NCBI GenBank assembly: GCA_002336805.1
Contig: DDEZ01000013.1
Location: forward strand, 1-9,959
Reading direction: 5' to 3'
Length of the DNA stretch: 9,959 nt
Source: Bacteroidetes bacterium UBA1941
Lineage (GTDB): Bacteria > Bacteroidota > Bacteroidia > Chitinophagales > LD1
Of the stretch, positions 5,885 to 9,959 are shown one piece after another. The notes beneath the pieces are model-generated. The model saw nothing but the letters and a program-made list of their open reading frames with translations. It had not been told where the DNA came from and made no database searches. Position 1 is the stretch's first letter. Each line of letters opens with the position of its first letter. The position numbers were made by a program, and so were the translations under genes.

Positions 5885-7111
5885 ATGGCAGACCCTATTT
5901 GGACTTTAGAGGATAGAAAAGATTTTAAAAAAGCTATGGGAGGGCTTGCTGTATTGTGTACCGTTTTTGGCTTAGCTTTCTTTGTCTATTTTATAATCCA
6001 AGTTTCACACTCATATCACATCCCTACAGAAGGGGAAGTGCTTAACTTAACTCATTGGGGCGCTTTTGGTGACTTCATTGCTGGATTAGTTGGGACATCT
6101 TTTTCCTTGGCTGGAGTATTCCTTCTCTTTTTGACTTTGAACGATCAGCAAGATAATTTTCACAAAGAAAGAGTGGAAAGCAATTTTTTTGAGATGATAA
6201 AATTTCACCGTGACAATGTTAATGAACTTCAATTTAGAGGTTATAACGATGCTGAGATTGAAGTTCAAGGAAGAAAGGTATTTAAAAGTATTTTCGAGCA
6301 ATTCAAAGCTGCTTGGATTGATTTCGAATTTCTTTTTCAAGGAGTATCAATAAAACATATTTACAACGACGAATATTTACTTCAACTTCAGTCAAATAAA
6401 TTATTGGCTAAACGTAGAATTGATTTTAAGCAATTAGCACAAATTGATATAATATACTTAATCGTCTTTTTTGGTGTTGGGCAAGAAGATAAACAGACAA
6501 TAAGTAGCCTTATTGACTCAAAATATAATCCTAAATTTGTTGATTATGTTTTAGACGTTGTTTCTCTCAAGCCTATCAGAGAATCTGATTATTGGCCTAA
6601 GTGGGAGCTTATAATTGCGCATCCACAAAAATCGGAGCTTCTAGAGTTGATGCTAAAAAAAAGAGCCACTAAGGATTTGGAGACAAATGGTTTTCTCCAA
6701 GTGGATGACAACAAGTATTATTTACTTAATAATATTTTGTACCCCGATAATTACATTAAATATTATGGAGGGCATCAATTTCGATTGGGGCATTATTTCA
6801 GGCATTTGTTTCAAACTGTCAAATTCATCGATGGTCAAAATAAACTGTCTGATGATGAAAAATACGAATACATAAAAATTCTAAGGGGGCAATTGTCGAA
6901 TTATGAACAAATAATATTCTTTGCTAATAGTTTGTCTAGCTTAGGTTCTTCTTGGGAATTAATAAAGAAAAAACACCCTAATGAGGAGATTGAACCAGAA
7001 AGACATTTTATTACTAAATATAATTTGATTAAAAACATCCCTTCAAGAGTACTCTTCGGTAAAATCGATGTTAAGAACTATTATCCTAGGATTGAATATG
7101 AAGCGTTTTAG
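5885..7111 (+). CDS. AbiC-like putative phage abortive infection membrane protein
   Basis: A 408-residue protein recognised as the putative abortive-infection family named after lactococcal AbiC; members are proposed to stop phage spread by disabling the infected cell, but the mechanism is not established. Two membrane segments lie at about 19-41 and 58-84, with a short loop that would be periplasmic if the N-terminus is inside. A large cytoplasmic part follows, opening with NFFEMIKFHRDNVNEL (100-115). The C-terminal conserved blocks are HQFRLGHYFRHLFQTVKFID (297-316), ILRGQLSNYEQIIFFANSLS (332-351) and ITKYNLIKNIP (376-386). No catalytic motif is evident. GC in sampled lines is near 30%, far below its neighbours, suggesting acquisition. 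It diverges from smpB and converges on a secreted-protein gene with a 14-base gap. It has its own promoter. No toxin-antitoxin partner is visible. Confidence 0.8.
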   Translation: MADPIWTLEDRKDFKKAMGGLAVLCTVFGLAFFVYFIIQVSHSYHIPTEGEVLNLTHWGAFGDFIAGLVGTSFSLAGVFLLFLTLNDQQDNFHKERVESNFFEMIKFHRDNVNELQFRGYNDAEIEVQGRKVFKSIFEQFKAAWIDFEFLFQGVSIKHIYNDEYLLQLQSNKLLAKRRIDFKQLAQIDIIYLIVFFGVGQEDKQTISSLIDSKYNPKFVDYVLDVVSLKPIRESDYWPKWELIIAHPQKSELLELMLKKRATKDLETNGFLQVDDNKYYLLNNILYPDNYIKYYGGHQFRLGHYFRHLFQTVKFIDGQNKLSDDEKYEYIKILRGQLSNYEQIIFFANSLSSLGSSWELIKKKHPNEEIEPERHFITKYNLIKNIPSRVLFGKIDVKNYYPRIEYEAF

Positions 7112-7125
7112 TTTTCTATTTGATT

Positions 7126-7920
7126 TTAACGGACTATCCACGGTCGTGCCGTGTGGCCCTCGTGGCTGTAGTCCAGCAGTACCCATAGCGCCAGCAGTGT
7201 AGCATGCATATCAGACGATTCATTGGCCTCGGTGGTGCGCGGCCATCCGCCATCTGTATGCTGCGCCTGTAGCACAGCAGCGATCCACTCAGGCTGTATA
7301 CCCTTGCTCTGGCCGAGCCTTATCAGCCCTATGAGCGCCTCGAGTCCCGTATCGGTATTGTAGCCTTCCACTTGTGCCAATGAGGTAAGTGAGGCGACCT
7401 GGTAGCGCTGTAGCGAATCGGCATTTTCCACGGTAGTGGTCATGCCCTGCTCCTGTAGCCATGCCAGGCAGAGCGCAGCATGTGTCAGGTCGCGACCACC
7501 GCTCCGGCTGTATTGCCACAGCATGTCGGAGAATGTCTTGTCCGGTTTGCAAGTCGCAGCGTTGATGCTCCAGGCCATGAGCTGCTGCAGTCCTTGCTGC
7601 GCTTTGATGTCCCGGCATGATATTGATGACTTAGTCTCATGCAGCCGCGCGAAGAGCGCCATCTGCCCGCGCTCATCATCATATACCGGGGCGCTATGCA
7701 AGATATCAGCTACGCGCAGTGAGGTCTGCCAGCCGTAGGCGCGCTGCATATACTCTGCCAGCAGGGCAAAGAAGTGGCTGCGGAGTGCACCGGGCTGCTG
7801 GATGAAAGCAGTCGCATTTTTCTGCGCTGCTGTGATGTGAGGCGCCAAAGTATCTGCCTGCTGAGCCGCAGCAGAGCTGATCATCAGCAGGCAGATCATA
7901 TGGAGAACGTTCTTCTTCAT
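7126..7920 (-). CDS. Secreted protein with a QW-like motif, possible alpha/alpha-toroid
   Basis: A 264-residue protein with a clear N-terminal signal peptide (hydrophobic about 5-17, SAAAQ cleavage near residue 20) and no lipobox. The mature part appears largely helical. Near its C-terminus, VLQAQHTDGGWP (216-227), followed by SSDMHATLLALWVLLDY, resembles the QW/Gln-x-x-x-Gly-x-Trp repeats of prenyltransferase- and squalene-cyclase-like alpha/alpha toroids. It is far shorter than a cyclase and no DDxxD-type acidic motif is seen, so an enzyme role is doubtful; a binding or structural role is as likely. Its ATG is 3 bases after the stop of the large collagen-like gene, so the two are probably one operon. 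I recognise no specific family. Confidence 0.75.
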   Translation of the reverse strand: MKKNVLHMICLLMISSAAAQQADTLAPHITAAQKNATAFIQQPGALRSHFFALLAEYMQRAYGWQTSLRVADILHSAPVYDDERGQMALFARLHETKSSISCRDIKAQQGLQQLMAWSINAATCKPDKTFSDMLWQYSRSGGRDLTHAALCLAWLQEQGMTTTVENADSLQRYQVASLTSLAQVEGYNTDTGLEALIGLIRLGQSKGIQPEWIAAVLQAQHTDGGWPRTTEANESSDMHATLLALWVLLDYSHEGHTARPWIVR

Positions 7921-7923
7921 GAC

Positions 7924-9959
7924 TTATGGAGTGATAGTACCTACGATAGTGCCACCGGATATAGAGCCACCCGCACTGTAGCCACGCAGGGCGTACCCTG
8001 CTGCGCCGCCACCCGCGCCAGCACCGGAGCAGCTGCCGGTACAGCCACCGCCCAGTGAGCCGCCGTTATTGCCACCTGTGCCTGGTGCACCGCCTGTACC
8101 ACCCGAGGCGCCGCTCTGATTGCAGGAGCATGCAGATCCGGATGAGCCGGCACCGGCGCCGCCGCCGCCACCTGTAGTAGCAGTGCCGCCGCCGCCCGCT
8201 GCGCTGGAGCCACTGCGGCTACCGCAGCCGCAGATAAAGCCGCCTGAACAGCTATAGCTATTGCCGGCACCGGCGTTGCCTGCAGGTGAGCCTGCACCAC
8301 CGCCGCCACCACCTCCTGCTGAGCAGCCACCACCCGCACCACCACCACCACCGCCGCCGCCACCGCGTATCACGCCGGTATTGATCACAGTGAGTACGAC
8401 ACCTGAGGCGCCCAGTATAGCATCTCCTCCGCACTGGCCCGCGCTGGCACAGATGTCGCCCTGGCAGACTGCATCACCCTCGCGGCCACCCTGACCACCA
8501 TCACCACCCTTGCCCAGGATGTTGCCGTTATTATATATCGTGATCTTGGTCCCAGATGGGAACCCGCTGCAGTCCAGCGCTGCGCCACCACAGCCACCGC
8601 CGGCACAGCCACTCAACGTGACGCCGGCATTGATAGTGACCTGTATACAGCGTGGTATAGCGAGGCTGCCTGTAGCTATATAGAGATTGAAACAGCTAGT
8701 ATTGGATGAGATGGTGACTGCGGTCACAGGACAGCAGTAAGAGTTCCAGAGGTTCTTATTGCAATCCCAGTAGTTGAGGCACTGCTCATCTGTATTGTAA
8801 ATGTGCAGGCCGCATCCCGGTGAGGCTATTGCATTGCGCTGCGCCTGAGTCATGCGTGGGAACAGGACGCCCTTATTGGTAGATACCATCTCTAGTATGG
8901 CATTGGCCGCTGGAGCACCATTTGAGTTGAGTATCACGCCACCATTAGGATCGACACTCATAGTTGCATTGGTACCGGCACTATTGGCACCTCCCTGATC
9001 GGTAAAGAACTTGATCGGTGCATTATTGCTGGCTACGCGTATCCAGTTAGTCGCTACCTGTGAGTAGAGGCCGAGGTCACTGGTCACATTTATCTGAGTA
9101 GTACCACGCTGGATCACGCCATTGGCTACATTCATGCGGCCATTGATGTCGAGGTTTTGTATCGGGGCTGTAGTCATATTGACACCCACGAAATTGCCCT
9201 GAGAGTTGACCAGCAGTGGCTTCGAGTTCCAGCTTTGTATCAGCGCATAGCTGGCATCACTACCGAGCGTCATGTCCGTACTGGCAGCCCGCTGTATAGC
9301 CTGCTGGTAGCTACCGATGGTAGCCATGGTAGCGCCCGGTGAGTTGACAGTAAATTTATTGACTAATGTACCATTGCCCACGCCTACATTATCAGCAGGC
9401 GTTACTATGAGGCCATTGCCAACGGTAGCAGAGTTGCGCGCCTCAAAGACACCAGTGCCGGAGAGCCTGTGGATGTAATTAAAGTTGCCTTCTGTAATGG
9501 TCGTATTCTCTACGAGTGGACCACCCTGCCGTATACGTGCAGCTGCGGTATTGTAGTAAAGGCCATTATCCACAGTGATCAGCTGTGTAGGTGGCATCCA
9601 TGCCGGATTGCCGGCAGCATCAGTGCCCCACACTTCATTTGCATTGGCTATAGTAGGGCCCACCACTACACCATTTGTGTTGAGTGCATTCAGCACTGTA
9701 GGCCCGGTAGGTCCCGTGATGCCCTGTGGTCCTGTGATACCTTGGATGCCTTGAGCACCTGTCACACCCTGGATACCCTGAATGCCCTGTGCACCTGTAT
9801 TGCCCTGCAGGCCTTGTGCGCCTGTGACACCTTGCAGACCTTGAGCTCCTGTCACGCCCTGTATACCCTGCGCACCTGTCACACCTTGGACTCCTTGCAA
9901 GCCTTGTGCGCCCGTGACGCCTTGTATGCCTTGCAAGCCCTGTGCACCTGTTGGTCCTT
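7924..9959 (-). CDS. Large collagen-repeat, Cys/Gly-rich adhesin-like surface protein (5' end cut by window)
   Basis: The frame is open to the window end, so the N-terminus is missing; 677 residues are visible. Visible residues 1-87 are Gly-X-Y triplets (GAQGLQGVT units), i.e. collagen-like. Residues about 88-350 resemble tail-fibre or beta-rich stalk sequence (NGLYYNT, VGVNMTTAPIQNLDINGRMNV). Residues 354-377 hold ILEMVSTNKGVLFPRMTQAQRNAI, a segment typical of Bacteroidota surface proteins. From about 410 two beta-like strands (TKITIYNNGNILGKGG, VVLTVINTGVIRGGGG) lead into very long glycine runs. All 21 cysteines lie after about residue 380. This C-terminal layout recalls the polyglycine-II sandwich adhesins of phage gp38-type fibres. 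No sorting CTD is seen at the end (GTIVGTITP). Export route and ligand are unknown. Confidence 0.85.
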   Translation of the reverse strand, partial: GPTGAQGLQGIQGVTGAQGLQGVQGVTGAQGIQGVTGAQGLQGVTGAQGLQGNTGAQGIQGIQGVTGAQGIQGITGPQGITGPTGPTVLNALNTNGVVVGPTIANANEVWGTDAAGNPAWMPPTQLITVDNGLYYNTAAARIRQGGPLVENTTITEGNFNYIHRLSGTGVFEARNSATVGNGLIVTPADNVGVGNGTLVNKFTVNSPGATMATIGSYQQAIQRAASTDMTLGSDASYALIQSWNSKPLLVNSQGNFVGVNMTTAPIQNLDINGRMNVANGVIQRGTTQINVTSDLGLYSQVATNWIRVASNNAPIKFFTDQGGANSAGTNATMSVDPNGGVILNSNGAPAANAILEMVSTNKGVLFPRMTQAQRNAIASPGCGLHIYNTDEQCLNYWDCNKNLWNSYCCPVTAVTISSNTSCFNLYIATGSLAIPRCIQVTINAGVTLSGCAGGGCGGAALDCSGFPSGTKITIYNNGNILGKGGDGGQGGREGDAVCQGDICASAGQCGGDAILGASGVVLTVINTGVIRGGGGGGGGGAGGGCSAGGGGGGGAGSPAGNAGAGNSYSCSGGFICGCGSRSGSSAAGGGGTATTGGGGGAGAGSSGSACSCNQSGASGGTGGAPGTGGNNGGSLGGGCTGSCSGAGAGGGAAGYALRGYSAGGSISGGTIVGTITP
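8338..8364 (-). repeat. Poly-glycine run (nine consecutive GGN codons)
   Basis: The minus strand reads GGN codons with GGT and GGC mixed, so it is not a simple homopolymer; nine glycines, then Ala and three more. It is the longest of several glycine runs in the adhesin-like C-terminal domain. Confidence 0.8.
9697..9959 (-). repeat. Collagen-like Gly-X-Y tandem repeat coding region
   Basis: Units of 27 or 36 bases encode GAQG(I/L)QGVT or GAQG(I/L)QG(I/V)QGVT, with a GPQGIT/GPTGPT end. About nine units are visible and the array continues past the window end. Copies differ mostly at third codon positions, so the protein repeat is older or more constrained than the DNA repeat. Such arrays are prone to length change by slippage or recombination. 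Confidence 0.9.

Noticed and set aside
5740..7135. Flanking direct repeats or transposase marking the AbiC-like islet as a mobile element
   Set aside because: No matching direct repeats, terminal inverted repeats or integrase/transposase frame could be found at either edge by eye.
8261..8494. Proline-rich 77-codon plus-strand frame
   Set aside because: Poly-Pro is simply the complement of GGN glycine codons of the adhesin gene.
9697..9959. Regular short repeats that might suggest a CRISPR array
   Set aside because: Period is 27 or 36 bases with no unique spacers, and the repeats encode in-frame Gly-X-Y triplets.

Overview
The window looks like a chromosomal segment of a Bacteroidota bacterium, possibly Chitinophagales/Chitinophagaceae (order and family are a guess). 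The evidence is exact or near matches to the Bacteroidota -7 promoter element TAnnTTTG upstream of several genes, no Shine-Dalgarno sequences, a kynureninase, a PGM/PMM-type phosphohexomutase and YceI-like protein of the kind common in this phylum, and a large secreted protein whose 'LFPRMTQAQRNAI' segment resembles the tail of many Bacteroidota surface proteins. Most genes are moderately GC-rich (roughly 45-57% in the lines I counted). One gene, at 5885-7111, is near 30%.

Layout. Kynureninase (82-1362, +) faces a YceI-like membrane-anchored protein (1596-2138, -) across a spacer with a hairpin and three imperfect copies of a palindromic intergenic repeat. Directly upstream of the YceI gene lies a 93%-identical tandem copy of its leader and membrane anchor, ending in a stop after 39 codons. 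Next come a phosphoglucomutase/phosphomannomutase (2500-3903, -) and a divergent GNAT acetyltransferase (3964-4431, +), then another hairpin repeat, then protein-L-isoaspartate methyltransferase (4592-5257, +), whose stop codon directly abuts the stop of convergent smpB (5258-5716, -).

Divergent from smpB is an AT-rich gene (5885-7111, +) for a two-helix membrane protein of the AbiC-like putative phage abortive-infection family. It has its own near-canonical promoter with overlapping palindromes. It is the clearest accessory, probably horizontally acquired, gene here and the likeliest defence element. To its right, on the minus strand, are two exported proteins in an apparent operon. One is a very large protein, cut by the window end, with collagen-like triplets, a tail-fibre-like middle and a Cys- and Gly-rich C-terminal domain reminiscent of phage polyglycine-II adhesins. 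Three bases downstream is a 264-residue secreted protein with one QW-like motif, perhaps an alpha/alpha-toroid fold.

The housekeeping genes (kynU, PGM, GNAT, pcm, smpB) form no obvious single pathway. No tRNA, rRNA, CRISPR array, transposase or replication origin is visible, and no gene-free stretch exceeds 300 bases.
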